In this document: positions 47,559-58,791 of the stretch, in pieces | Numbering within the stretch: position 1 is the first letter of the stretch | Layout: each line of letters starts with the position of its first letter | Assembly: GCF_028554725.1 (NCBI RefSeq) | Contig: NC_071671.1 | Span: 10,040,001 to 10,104,000, forward strand | Direction of reading: 5' to 3' | DNA from: Zeugodacus cucurbitae | Lineage: Eukaryota; Arthropoda; Insecta; Diptera; Tephritidae | DNA length: 64,000 nucleotides | Translations under genes and position numbers: made by a program | The notes under the pieces: generated by a model | Seen by the model: the letters and a program-made list of their open reading frames with translations, nothing else | What the model was told of the DNA's origin: nothing | The model's database searches: none

Positions 47559-48974
47559 ATGTCCATGTCTAACACTGCAGCGAAGAACAACATACAACCA
47601 ACGAAAACGTTTGTATGCCGCTGTGGCACGCTGCTACAAGAGCTTAGCTTTCGCACACATATCTTCATATCCATATTGCTGCGTCTGCTGCTTATCACCT
47701 ACGGCCATTGGCATGACGCACACTCTGAGTTGCCTTACACAGACATTGACTACAAAGTGGTCACTGATGGCGCGCGACATGTGCTGCAAGCCGGCAGCCC
47801 CTTCAACAGGCACACCTACCGCTACAGTCCCATTTTGGCGTACATGCAAATACCAAATGTGCTATTACATCCAGCCGTCGGCAAAGTGATCTATGCGGCA
47901 TTCGATATATTCGTGGCGTTATTGATATACTTATTGGTACGTCTGCAATTACAAGTGCAATGCCGCAAAGCGGTGCATGCGCTGTTGAGCAAGTTCGGGA
48001 AAATCAGATCGGCGCAGCAGTACAATGAAACCGATGCACGCAATCGTCCAGAGAATATCGCACGTGCATCCGCTTGCTTTTGGCTTTACAATCCACTAAC
48101 GGCGATCATATCGACCAGAGGTAATGGTGATAGCTTCTCCAGTTTCTTTGTCATCTTAACAGTGTATCTGCTCGTCAAATCCGAGGATACGAAACGCGGT
48201 GCAAATTGGTTAATTTTCGCAGCCGGCTTGACACATGGCTTTGCCATACATTTGCGCCTCTATCCGCTACTCTTCAGTCTCGCCTACTACCTCTGTCTGT
48301 CGATGAGCCTAACACGCAGCGCACGCGATCTGCTGCGACAACTACTGTTTCCCTCATACAGACAGTTGTTATTAGTTATGGGCACGTGTATTGCGCTCTT
48401 TGCAGTCACCGGTTTCTTCTACTCGCTCTACGGTTGGCAGTACATATACGAAGCGTATTTATATCATTTTGTGCGACGCGATGTGCGACATAATTTTTCG
48501 CTATACTTCCTATTGCAATACCTAAGTGGCAATGCGACGGAGACCTCGCTGGTAGAGAAGCTGCTCATCTTGGCGCCACAATTGTGCTTACTGCTCTATT
48601 TGAGCTTCAGTTTTGGACAGTTTCGTCAGACCTTAACGTTCTGTGTGTTTGCCTTGGCCTTCGTTATGGTCACTTTCAATACGGTGGTGACGTCGCAATA
48701 CTTCGTTTGGTATTTGGCGCTGCTACCGCTTTGCCTCAACAATCTACAAGCGATTTCGTTGTTGCGTGCCGTCATCTACTTCAGTATATGGTTGTTGGGG
48801 CAAGCGCTATGGCTGCTGCCCGCCTATCTGTTGGAATTCAAGACATGGAATACATTCTATTGGATTGGCGCGCAAGGCGTTTTATTCTTTTTAATCAATA
48901 GTTATCTGCTAATGCGTCTGATTGAACACTACAGCTTTACATCCTTTAAGGTGAACTTTAAAAAGCTCTTCTAA
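47559..48974 (+). CDS. PIG-M: PIG-M, GPI mannosyltransferase 1
   Basis: PIG-M adds the first alpha-1,4-mannose to the glycosylphosphatidylinositol anchor on the luminal side of the ER, together with PIG-X. The single-exon frame encodes 471 aa; human PIG-M is about 420. The conserved early luminal loop has the DxD motif in PYTDIDYKVVTDGA, then the YRYSPILAY signature and NPLTAIISTRGNGDSFSSF, all family hallmarks. At least eight hydrophobic segments follow, with QYFVWYLALLPLCLNNL near the C-terminus. The ATG at 47559 is the first of the frame; a second ATG two codons later is possible. It lies 245 bp downstream of the NDUFAF8-like gene on the same strand. The N-terminal 35 residues are extra and poorly conserved. 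Confidence 0.92.
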   Translation: MSMSNTAAKNNIQPTKTFVCRCGTLLQELSFRTHIFISILLRLLLITYGHWHDAHSELPYTDIDYKVVTDGARHVLQAGSPFNRHTYRYSPILAYMQIPNVLLHPAVGKVIYAAFDIFVALLIYLLVRLQLQVQCRKAVHALLSKFGKIRSAQQYNETDARNRPENIARASACFWLYNPLTAIISTRGNGDSFSSFFVILTVYLLVKSEDTKRGANWLIFAAGLTHGFAIHLRLYPLLFSLAYYLCLSMSLTRSARDLLRQLLFPSYRQLLLVMGTCIALFAVTGFFYSLYGWQYIYEAYLYHFVRRDVRHNFSLYFLLQYLSGNATETSLVEKLLILAPQLCLLLYLSFSFGQFRQTLTFCVFALAFVMVTFNTVVTSQYFVWYLALLPLCLNNLQAISLLRAVIYFSIWLLGQALWLLPAYLLEFKTWNTFYWIGAQGVLFFLINSYLLMRLIEHYSFTSFKVNFKKLF

Positions 48975-49640
48975 ACATAAGTATATCCATATATTTAATA
49001 CCACTTGCACTTGAATCTTACAATATGAATTACTTAAATATAAATTTTGAAATACTAAAAAAAACCGAAAATGCTTACAGAAGTATTTTTTAGCATAAAT
49101 TACAAATTCGATGCTCTTGTAATATGCGTTAATCTAAAACTAATAATAATATTTATAAAATGCAATACAATAAAATAAAAGCTTTAACGTGAATACAAAT
49201 CGTGAATTATACACAGATTTTGCTTATTATTTTCATAAGTGGCTTAAGCGCCGGTCCATTATAAGGCCCCGGCAGATTTCGCACCGGCTTATCACATCTA
49301 GCGCATGTGGTCGCTGTCTACTCAATCACACTGCCATCCAAAGCGCTGCTTAATTATCTCTTGCCCGTGCTGTTTAGTGTTTGAGGAGTGTTAATAGTCA
49401 GCACGTTGTCCAGCTAAGCAATTAATTCTACATACATAAGCACGAGTACTTACAGACAAGTGAATATTTAGTTTCATCTAGATCCACATGTGAATGCTTG
49501 GCCTTAGTAGAACGTAGTACATCTGGACACATGCGTGCCAAAGATGCACATACCTTTGTCACAATTGTATAATTCAATAATATAATTATGAGATTAGATT
49601 TGAAACAATTGTGTTGGATGATTTACGTGCAAACAGTATC
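48975..49640. other. PIG-M 3' flank and intergenic DNA
   Basis: AT-rich sequence with several AATAAA-like signals (for example near 49172) probably contains the PIG-M 3' untranslated region. No further gene is supported. Confidence 0.4.
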
Positions 49641-51010
49641 TGTCAAAAGTTTGTAGATTATTTTCTTCTTAATTGGCGTAGACACCGCTTTCCTTCTCGC
49701 AGTTTGGCGTCAATTGGCAATACCAAGTGTAGCCAGGTCTTTCCAACGGAGGGGTGGAGCGGTTCCTCTTCTTCGGTTTCCACCAGCGGCTATTGAATCG
49801 AATACTTTCAAAGCTGGAAGCATCGTCCTTTCGAACAACAAGACCTAACCAGCGCAGTCACTGTCTTTTTATCCGCTGAACTATGTCGATGTCGTCGACA
49901 GCTCATCGTTCCATCGTCTGCGGTATTCGCCGTTGCCAATGTTCAAATGTCCATAAATCTTGCGCAAAACCTTTCTCTCGAAAACCCCAAGAGTCGTCTC
50001 ATCGGATCTTGACATCGTCCACGCTTCCGCACCATAAATCAGGATGCGAATAATGAGGGACTTGTAGAGTGTGGCTTTTGTTCGTCGAGAGAGGACTTTA
50101 TTTTTCCAATGCCTTTACCTTTTGAAAAGGATGATTCTGCGTTGGATTTCCAGGCTGACATTGTTCTTGCTGTTAATATTGGTTTCAAGATAGACGTAAT
50201 TATCTAGAACTTCAAAGTTATGACTGTCAACAGTGTCGTGGTAGCCAAGTCGCGAATGCGCCGACTCTTTGTTTGGTGACAGGAGATATTTCATCTTGTC
50301 CTCACTCACCATCAGACATATTCGCTTCGATTCCTCATCCAGTCTGGAAAAAAGCAGACCAAAGGGCACGGGTATTGCTTCCAATGATATCGATATCATC
50401 GGCGTACGCCAGCAGGTGTACACTCTTATAAAAAATTGTACATTCTCTGTTTAGCTCTGCGGCTCGAACTATGTTTTCCAGCATCAGGTTAAACAAGTAA
50501 CACGATAGCGAGTCACCTTGTCTGAAACCTCGTTTGGTATCGAACTGCTCGGAGAGGTCCTTCCCTATTCTGACACCAAAAGCTTGTGTTGCTCAACGTC
50601 AGTTTACACAGCCGTATTAGTTTTGCGGTGATACCAAATTCAGACATAGCGGCATAGAGTCAACTCCTTTTCGTGCTGTCAAAAACGGCTTTAAAATCGA
50701 CAAGGAGATGGTGTGTGTCGATCCTCTTTTCACGGGTCTTTTCCAAGATTTGGCGCATGGTGAAGATCTGGTCAGTTATAGAGTTTCAATTTCTAAAGCC
50801 ACACTGATAAGATCCAATCAGTTTGTTGACGGTGGGCTTTAGTCTTTCACACAATACGCTCGACAGAACCTTATATGCGATATTGAGGAGACTTATCTCA
50901 TGATAATTGACGGTGATGGTGGGGTTCCCTCTTCTTGTGGGTTGGGCATAGTGCGCTTAAATTCCAATCGTCGGGCAAGCTTTCGTCCGACCATAAGAAG
51001 CTGATACATA
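49640..51010 (-). mobile_element. LINE reverse transcriptase remnant
   Basis: On the minus strand this encodes a frameshifted reverse transcriptase. Near 50700-50500 is the same block A/B region as at 1-236. At about 50408-50385 a frame reads LLAYADDIDII, the catalytic YADD box. Further on, EESKRICLMVSEDKMKYLLS and VDSHNFEVLDNYVYLETNIN are typical thumb segments. Several stops and frame breaks make it inactive. The endonuclease is not visible. Confidence 0.8.
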
Positions 51011-54000
51011 CACCTTATCAGTTCTAGTATTTACTTTGTAGAAAATCCAAATTGTGTTGTGTTTTGAACAAACTCTTTTGTAGTGCAGCATTTTGTGTCA
51101 TACTGTATACTACTATAACTTTGTATTCACGCTGTTCGTACTTCACATGTAGAATTGATCACATTTTCAAAACATGTTTTCGAACGACATTTCCGATAAG
51201 GTCGTTATGTTTTTAGCACAACAAAGGGCTTAGGCCTGTAATTATAAAGCGGGGATAAATAATTACTGTTATTTTATGAACTCTTAACACGAGTTAGTGC
51301 CACTCATATGCATGTATTTTATATACAAATTTATGCTTATAATTCAATTATATTCCAGTCTTTAGACTGTGACCTTTGACCTGCTTTTTTACATTTTTGA
51401 AGACATTACACTACCAAAGAGGTTTATATGTAATTAAATGGAGAGGAAGCGGAAACCAAGCGTCTTCTTAGATTAATTAAGATGGTTTGCGTTCTTGAAA
51501 ATATCAGCTTAATTAAAAATTATCAAAATTATCATGAGTAGCAACGACCTCCAATTGAACCCCCCAAATAACTGTACAGAATGAAATGCCAAAAATACAT
51601 AGAACAGAAAACTATAAATATAATTAATATACTAAAAACAATGAGATTCCCTCAAATATTATCGCTACCCGAAACACATACACATCCACATATGTACATA
51701 TTATTTACGCGCCGCGGCTACAATCAGCATTCGAGTGCTTGGACCGTTATAAGTAAAACTCTGATTAAGTCAATCGTCGCGAAGTCGCTTTATTATTGAC
51801 GCTGTCCAAAGTCGGGATTTTACACTTGCTTGTGTGCATAATGTGGTCAGCAGAATCGGGGTCTGTTCGGTGATAAGCGGACATGGCAGATCAACGACAA
51901 TAAGTCAAGTACATATTGATGTAATCGAAAGCATGTTTCGTGCACGAGATTTTTTACCAACTGTGGCTGCATGGTGTATGTGTGTATGTATGCATCTGTA
52001 TTGATACTGTACCTATATAAACAGGGTGGTTTGACACATTTTTAGGAGGCGTGTTGTTGGTAGGATCGTTCTTCCGGAAACATAGAACGAAACACAAGGT
52101 AACAAACATACTTTTGGAATTATTGGTTATAAAGCGTAATCCAAAGATTTCACAAACACGAGTTTCTAATAGCTCAGAGATTCTTGAACCCTCGGTGGAG
52201 ATGAAATACTTAAAAGCTCTCTTATGCTTAGGCCGTAGATTTCTATATTCTCGATATTAACAGCTTTGTAGTAATGCCTGCAAGTTAAGGCAGCTCCCGA
52301 ACGATTCTTTATGGCAGTAAGTCTATGTCGGGTTTATTTTCTTTTCGATTCAATATAATCATTCGTTTACTGCGAGAAAGAAAAGTACACTGTTTAGTTG
52401 TAAAAATAAACATGATTTGGACAACCCATTACATTGTTGTACTCATGCATATTTGTTTGTGTGTGTGTGTGCACACGATCGTGCTGAGTCTATACTGCAG
52501 ACCATGAACTCCCCCAATATTTCTATACACACTGATTATAAGTTTGAATGGAAAATCCATCGAACAGCCACGAGTTGTGCTAGTAATACCGTTGTTCACG
52601 TGCGTTAGCACTTAAAATAGAGAGCGATCACAAACCGGTTGGAGAGCAGAAACATCACGTTTTGAGTTTGTTTCAAAAATAGCTGGAGAGTGTCAATTCA
52701 CAAGCGGTTTTTTTATTGTTTTGTTAGTTTGTGAATCATAATCGCAGCTGAAAGTCGCGAAAATGAATTTGCGTAAAAATTAAAAATACAAAATTATGAA
52801 AAAATAAGTAAAAGGAGGGAGAATGATAACAGCAACGCTCGCGAAATTCATAAGACACAGCGAATGTGTCGGTAGTCGTAGTATTTGAGTGTGCATGTTT
52901 GTGGTATGTGTCTAGAGGTGTCTAGTGGTTAGTGACGTGTTGGTGAAGCGCTGTGAGCTTACTTATATTTTTAGAAGGTATAAAATGAGTTCTCGTAGGC
53001 GCTAGTGTGCTATTTCGCTACTGAAACTGAAACGACGTGCCTTTTTGTCGTTCGACGCCGTAATAAATGTAAACACGCACATGCCAAGTAGTCGCGTTGC
53101 GTGCTAGTAAATAGCGTACCTACACATATGTACATATAGTAGTTATGAAGTGAAACAGTTTGAAATTTCATTTACACCTGTGCGAGCAGCTGAAGTGAAC
53201 GCGTGTGTTTTACGCAAAAATTACATATAAACATATATACAAATGCATATAATATCTGAAACTATTTTTAAAATAAAACTACAAGATTTACAATAATCAA
53301 TGCATGCTGCTGGGAGAGAATACGAGTATTTGCTAAAAATGCAGACGAAGCAACACGATTCACAAAAAAATAAATCAAGTTAACACATACAAGTGACACG
53401 GCATACATTTGTACTTCATATGTACACTCTTATGCATAAGATATTTCAGCAGTTGTTTGCCGATTTCGGTGCATATTTTGTTAGTGTGCTCGCATAATCT
53501 GTGCTTCAACGACCAGCTGTTTCATAGCTGCACTGCCTGCCCAGATCTGCTATTGCTTTTGTTACAGTAGAATACCTGCGCTCGTGTGTTGTGCGGCTGA
53601 CTTTTCACCCGGCAAAGTTCGTTGGTGGCTATAAATACGTAGTCTGTTTTTGGCTTACGTACGTACTTATGGGCAAAAAAAAAAAACATAATAATACATT
53701 TCTACAATTGTTTTTACACAACTGTTGTACGTTTGTGAATGTCATGGAATTTCTTAATAAAACTTAATCAAAAGTAATCAAAAAGTATTGACGTGTGTGA
53801 CTGAAACATTTCTTCGTACGTTACTAGAAAGCGAAAACAAATACATATATACATACGTAAGTTGCAGCGCGACAAATCGCTTGGGAAGCGGAAAGGGGAA
53901 ACATACATAACAGCAATTTCTTTTAAAAAACAAAACAAAGGCCAAATTACAAAATAGACGTACAAAAATTTATATAACCATACTACGTACTCATAAACAA

Positions 54001-54018
54001 TTGGCATAATTTTCGCAA
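51011..54018. other. Non-coding stretch upstream of the LRR gene
   Basis: About 3 kb without a supported coding exon. The right half (about 52600-54000) is likely promoter and 5' untranslated region of the LRR gene, rich in short A runs and TACATA microsatellites. Short frames at 51581-51799 and 52051-52608 have no recognisable domain. Confidence 0.4.
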
Positions 54019-56218
54019 ATGTTAATCATGAATAGAATTTACCAGTTCTTTCGTCACAATCACGTCCTGGCCATATGCGAGGATGCCATTGACAACAAAT
54101 CGTTTACGTTGAATTTGTCACGTTTCGAGATGCCTGATGTGCCTGATTTGGTGGCAAAGTGTCCAATACTGCTGAAACTCTTCCTCAATAATAATTATTT
54201 GACCAAGGTGCGTATGCTTAGTATGCTAATAATATTAAACATTATTGTATGCAAATATTTATATATATACATATATAACAGTGCTTAATTAACATACGCG
54301 TGGAAAAAGTAGACATTTTGATTTGTCTGACAGCATAATAACATTATGCGTAATGTTGATTTGTTTACGTGATGAATGGTGAATATAACAGCACACCTGT
54401 GTAAAGGTCTGTTGGTGTTTATAAAATTGTGTAAATTTAATTTAGTGTGAATTTTTGTAAAAGTTATTTAAGAACATTTCCGTGTGCTTTAATATAATAA
54501 AATATTTACTAGAAGTTTTAAAAAATCCGCCATTATAATTCGTAATATGAAAACTGAAAAGTTACGTGCATTTCAAATGCAATTTCTATGTGTCTTACGT
54601 TGTTATATGTAATGGCTACATATGTAGTTCTTCATGCGCGATAGATAACAAACGCTATTACATTTAGTGGCTTCAAAACCTTTAGTGCAGTTCAAATCTT
54701 CTTAAGAGGGTGAGTTCTATTTCAATTATCTTTTTGTTGAGAAGGTCACGGTCACGGCTTATAGAATGGATTGGAAACGAAACGGAAAGTAAACAAAGAT
54801 GTGAAACTTAGTTTATCTAACGTAGTAAAAATTGAATAATACGCTGGACCAAAATACAAAGCTAACTCGGGGGTTTATAGTTTGGTTACCTAAAATTGAA
54901 TAATAAAATGGTGTACTATATGAAATGCAAATATTGAAAAAATATGTGAAATTTATAAAACATAAATAAAATATACATACCTTATTTTTTATTTATTTAT
55001 TTTTTTTTTGCATATGCTTATACGTTAAAATTTTAAAATCATCTGCTAATTAAATGCAGCATATTTAATCTGAAGCCAGAGTTCAAATTATTATTATACC
55101 GATAGTACAGCTTATATAGCTTGTAACATTTATTTCTGTCTATTTTCGTATATATGCATTAACATTTATGAATTTATTTATTTAAAATTTTTACGCTATC
55201 AGCGATAAGAAATTTATTAATTTGATTAACTCTCTAATACAATGTAAACTCTCTCTGATTACAGTTGCCTCCCATTATTGCCAATTTGTCACGGCTGCAG
55301 GTGCTAACATTGGACTACAATCGTTTGGATAGCTTCCCCGTGGTAATCTGTCAACTGACAAACCTGCATAGTTTAAATCTTAGTTGTAATGAAATAGACA
55401 AACTGCCACCAGAAATCGGACATCTAACACAGCTGCAAGTATTTTGGTGCAATAATACGGGTCTTTTAGAAATTCCCGAGGAAATCGGCAATTGCCATCG
55501 CCTAGAGACGTTCGGGGCACGTGGCAATAAGTTAAAGTGTTTACCAAACAGTATGGGTTTGCTAACGAATTTGCGTTGGTTGACTTTCGAATCCAATGAA
55601 CTGACTGATGTACCCGCCACATTGGGTGCACTCTCCAAGCTGGTGCATCTGAATTTCAAGAATAACTTGCTCACCACCGTGCCCGCTTGCCTGTCACATA
55701 TGCATAAATTGCAATATGTTTTTCTCAATAAAAATCGCATAGAGACAATGCCCGCTGAGGAAGATCTGTTTAGCACACGTTTTGTGCGTATGCTGAATCT
55801 TAGTGAAAATCCAATATGCAACTCAGCGGAAGCACGCCAACAGCTTAGGGTAAGTTTGCAATTGTAGAAAGTTTGGAAAATGTTTTTACTTTATATATAT
55901 ATACCATTTCTTATAGGAGCATATGCATGTGCATTGTGAAGAGTATTTAGATGTAGGCGAGCAACAGCGTCTGGCAACGCGTGAGCAAAGTGAAGATGAC
56001 GACGAGGATGATGGTGATATGAACTCCGATTGGGAGAATAGTATAGCAACTAGTGATTTGGATACAACAGATGAGAGTGGTCCCGAAAATGACTTTGAGG
56101 TATGTAAATATGCTGGTAAATTTATATAATATGTTATAACTGAAAACGTCTTCATTATTTGCAGGATATTTCCATGCTAATACCTGAACTTTCACGGTAC
56201 ATAACAAATTTCACATGA
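54019..56218 (+). CDS. Leucine-rich-repeat protein (SHOC2-like class)
   Basis: Four exons, 54019-54207, 55265-55849, 55917-56099 and 56165-56218, total 1,011 nt (336 aa) in frame with GT-AG introns. After an N-terminal segment (LAICEDAIDNKSFTLNLSRF) come about eight LRRs of 23 residues from near residue 45 to 245, in the LPPEIGxLTxLxxLxxxxN pattern of the SHOC2/ERBIN class. The C-terminal 75 residues start with EHMHVHCEEYLDV and are very acidic (EDDDEDDGD). There is no signal peptide or membrane segment, so an intracellular scaffold or adaptor is likely. Such LRR proteins bind phosphatases or GTPases, but the partner is unknown here. The first ATG is used; a second lies three codons later. 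It is convergent with Tim10. Confidence 0.88.
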
Positions 56219-56718
56219 ATCGTGTATATCTTAAAGGACTTAAGCGTACTTTTGTTAGACGCGCTGTACTCACAAACGTACATATATACATACATATCTA
56301 AAAAATATATTCATATGACTCAATGTTGGTATTGAAATTATGTGATAACTTCTACAATTTTAAAACTATACAAACAAAAAAAAAACATTTTAACTTTATT
56401 TTAAAAAACAAAATGTTTTTTTATTGAACTATAAGAAGAGTAGGATGCGTACTCATATGAAATGCAATCACATTTACATTTACATTTACATTCACATATT
56501 GTTATTTTTGCACAGCAAAACTTTGCAATGATGCTCTGTCAAAAGTTGCACCATCGACAGTCATACTGAGGAAAACGTCAACAAAAGGAAGTTGGAAACA
56601 GCGTACTGCTGGCGCTTAATGCCAGCAAACTTAAAACTACTTCAGTAAAAATTATTGGTTTGTTTGTTTTTAAATTGGTTTTGCGGCCTGAGTTGTTGTT
56701 GGCTTTTTTTTGTGAAGC

Positions 56719-57464
56719 TTAGCCAGACATCTTTTTCATTAGCTCCTCATCTTGTATAGACATAGCGGTTAGCTTTTTGCCAATTTTTTCATGTATATCC
56801 AAGTACTTGGCCACACAGCGATCAATACAGACCATCTCACCTTTACCTGTGAGAAAATGTTATTATTAATAAGGCTTTATTATTACTTATCTAAAGTAAA
56901 ATATTTGGGTACTTTTATTTTCTCGCAGTAATATAGAAATATTTACTATAAACAAGGAGTGAATCACGTTAATTTTGATTTTCTTTTATTACAAGGCTTA
57001 TTTCGAAACCATTATCACTAATCTGAAGCCATAACAGGACATGAGTTTACTACTATCCTGATAGTGCATTTTTTAACTCATACTTGCGCCTAAATCCATG
57101 ATTTAGAAATCCGTGAGTTATACTAAATCGTTAGAGAGATCACACTACTGAATCTTTAGAAGAATAAGATATGAATCTATCTTTTATCACTACCATATCG
57201 TTTTGTTATTCAGTACAATTTATGCCGAATTACAAATACAATTCTCATTAACTTTTATTGTACTCGCTTCTTTCAAATAGTTGTCCATTTAGCAATTTTT
57301 CACTATCACTTACCTAATTCAGCTTCACCATAACGTGGTGGTATACATTTCTTGTGGCAGGCATTTGTCATACGATTATATAAGTCAGACATCATTTCAA
57401 TTTCCATTTCTTGCATTAGCTGCAATTTAGCCTGGTCGGCTTGGCTGATCTGTGGCATGGCCAT
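56719..57464 (-). CDS. Tim10: Tim10, small TIM chaperone of the inner membrane
   Basis: Tim10 forms a hexamer with Tim9 in the mitochondrial intermembrane space and escorts hydrophobic precursors to the TIM22 complex. Exons 57464-57314 and 56846-56719 join to 279 nt (92 aa), the family's normal length. The twin CX3C motif is complete: Cys36 and Cys40 (ACHKKC), Cys57 and Cys61 (VCIDRC), with 16 residues between the pairs. The N-terminal helix QLMQEMEIEMMSDLYNRMT and C-terminal helix CVAKYLDIHEKIGKKL are typical. The start ATG is the first of two nearby (57464, MAMPQ). The intron is GT-AG in phase 1. A second small minus-strand gene ends only 121 bp upstream. Confidence 0.95.
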
Positions 57465-57585
57465 TATGCGGAACTTGTTTATATTAGGGAGAGTTTGTTG
57501 TTAATTACACACTATACGTGCTAGTTTCAAGGAGCTGGTAGTTGCCGGGCAACAAAGTTGTATTGCAAATGGTTGGCTATTTAAC

Positions 57586-57916
57586 TTAACCAGTGAAGCT
57601 TCTATCACCGACTTTTTCGTATTCACCAGTATTCGATTTTCGCATGCGTTCACGTATTTGCATGTCCTGATAACGGCGCTTATCTACAGAATTCTTCGAC
57701 AAAATAAATCCAGACACACCAACAAATGTAATGACACCCCTTTGATTTTTGAATAAAAAAACAAAACAAAATTATATTATTATTATTGTATTTTAATAGC
57801 ATAACTATTCCATATTTTACTTACCAACAAATTGCAATTTTTCCAAATGAACCCAAAGACATGACCCTCATGAAATTTCTATGAAGCAACGATGTAATCT
57901 CAGCTGGTTTTGACAT
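57586..57916 (-). CDS. 81-aa single-pass membrane protein, unrecognised
   Basis: Exons 57916-57825 and 57739-57586 join through a GT-AG intron to 246 nt (81 aa). The protein has a short N-terminal region, one hydrophobic segment across the exon join (KIAICW then GVITFVGVSGFILSK, about residues 26-46) and a charged tail with KRRYQDMQIRERMRKS. This looks like a small mitochondrial or ER integral protein with a cytosolic or matrix basic tail. I cannot name the family. The first ATG gives MSKPAE; later in-frame ATGs (MRVMSL) could also start it. It lies in tandem with Tim10, 121 bp away, and the two could share a transcript or a promoter region. Confidence 0.78.
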
Positions 57917-58791
57917 AACCTCAATATTTTTGTCGCTGACAGCTGCTAAGCCGAAAATACGTTGCCACACTTATTGCAAAGCAGAAAATAATATATTCTG
58001 GCGAGATTATTAAACAATGCTTATACCCCTCACGTGTATAATATAAAAAATATATGTAATTAATTATATACCGTTAACATTTTTTATGAAAATTCTCAAA
58101 ACTTACATTACTTATGTTCAAATCCATAGAAAGACAAACGCGTTTAATGCTTTTTGTGTTTAACTTCTTTTAATATATAAAATTTTACAACAAAATAAAT
58201 TAACAAATTTTACAAAATATATACATATATATAAATAAATATGTATCAAAATGCTTATACATACAAAATGGAATGATAAGCTAACAGGAAAAAAAACATT
58301 TCACGTTAAATAAATCAACATTAAAACCTACTAAGGATTTTCACTTAAACATAAATAACCGAAAATTACATAGTCTTTTAATAAAAATAATACAATTTGG
58401 ATTTTGTTAATGGACAACATGCGTAACTCATTAAACTTCTTCCGCGTACTTTTAAATAAACAAATGTAAATAGAGAGTTATTTGGCGAATTTCAACTAAT
58501 ATTAGCATATAATTAAATTTTTATAAATTCCTTTCGTTTTCTAGGTAAGATAGGGTGCTGGTAGTGTTGAATCGAATTCCAATTTGTGGCCTATAAAATA
58601 ATTGAAGTCAATAGGTTACCTATATTATACGCTGCATATGAGCAATAACGCGTTCGTGGCTGCAGAAGTTTCAAAAGTCTATTTGTCGTTTGGCTAGTTT
58701 CCTCTAACCAGCAACAATTGGATTTTAAATTATACTAGTATATGTAAGTACAATAGTATAGCATATGAAGTGTGTAGGCGGTTTTTTAGTA
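57917..58791. other. Intergenic, 3' flank of the golgin
   Basis: AT-rich DNA between the start of the 81-aa gene and the end of the golgin. It should hold the former's promoter and the latter's 3' untranslated region. No coding frame is supported. Confidence 0.45.

Noticed and set aside
47559..48974. Antisense and alternative frames over PIG-M
   Set aside because: Only the plus frame has the DxD loop and multi-pass membrane pattern of the family.
55351..55821. A 156-codon frame antisense to the LRR exon
   Set aside because: It mirrors the regular LRR coding sequence and has no family signal.
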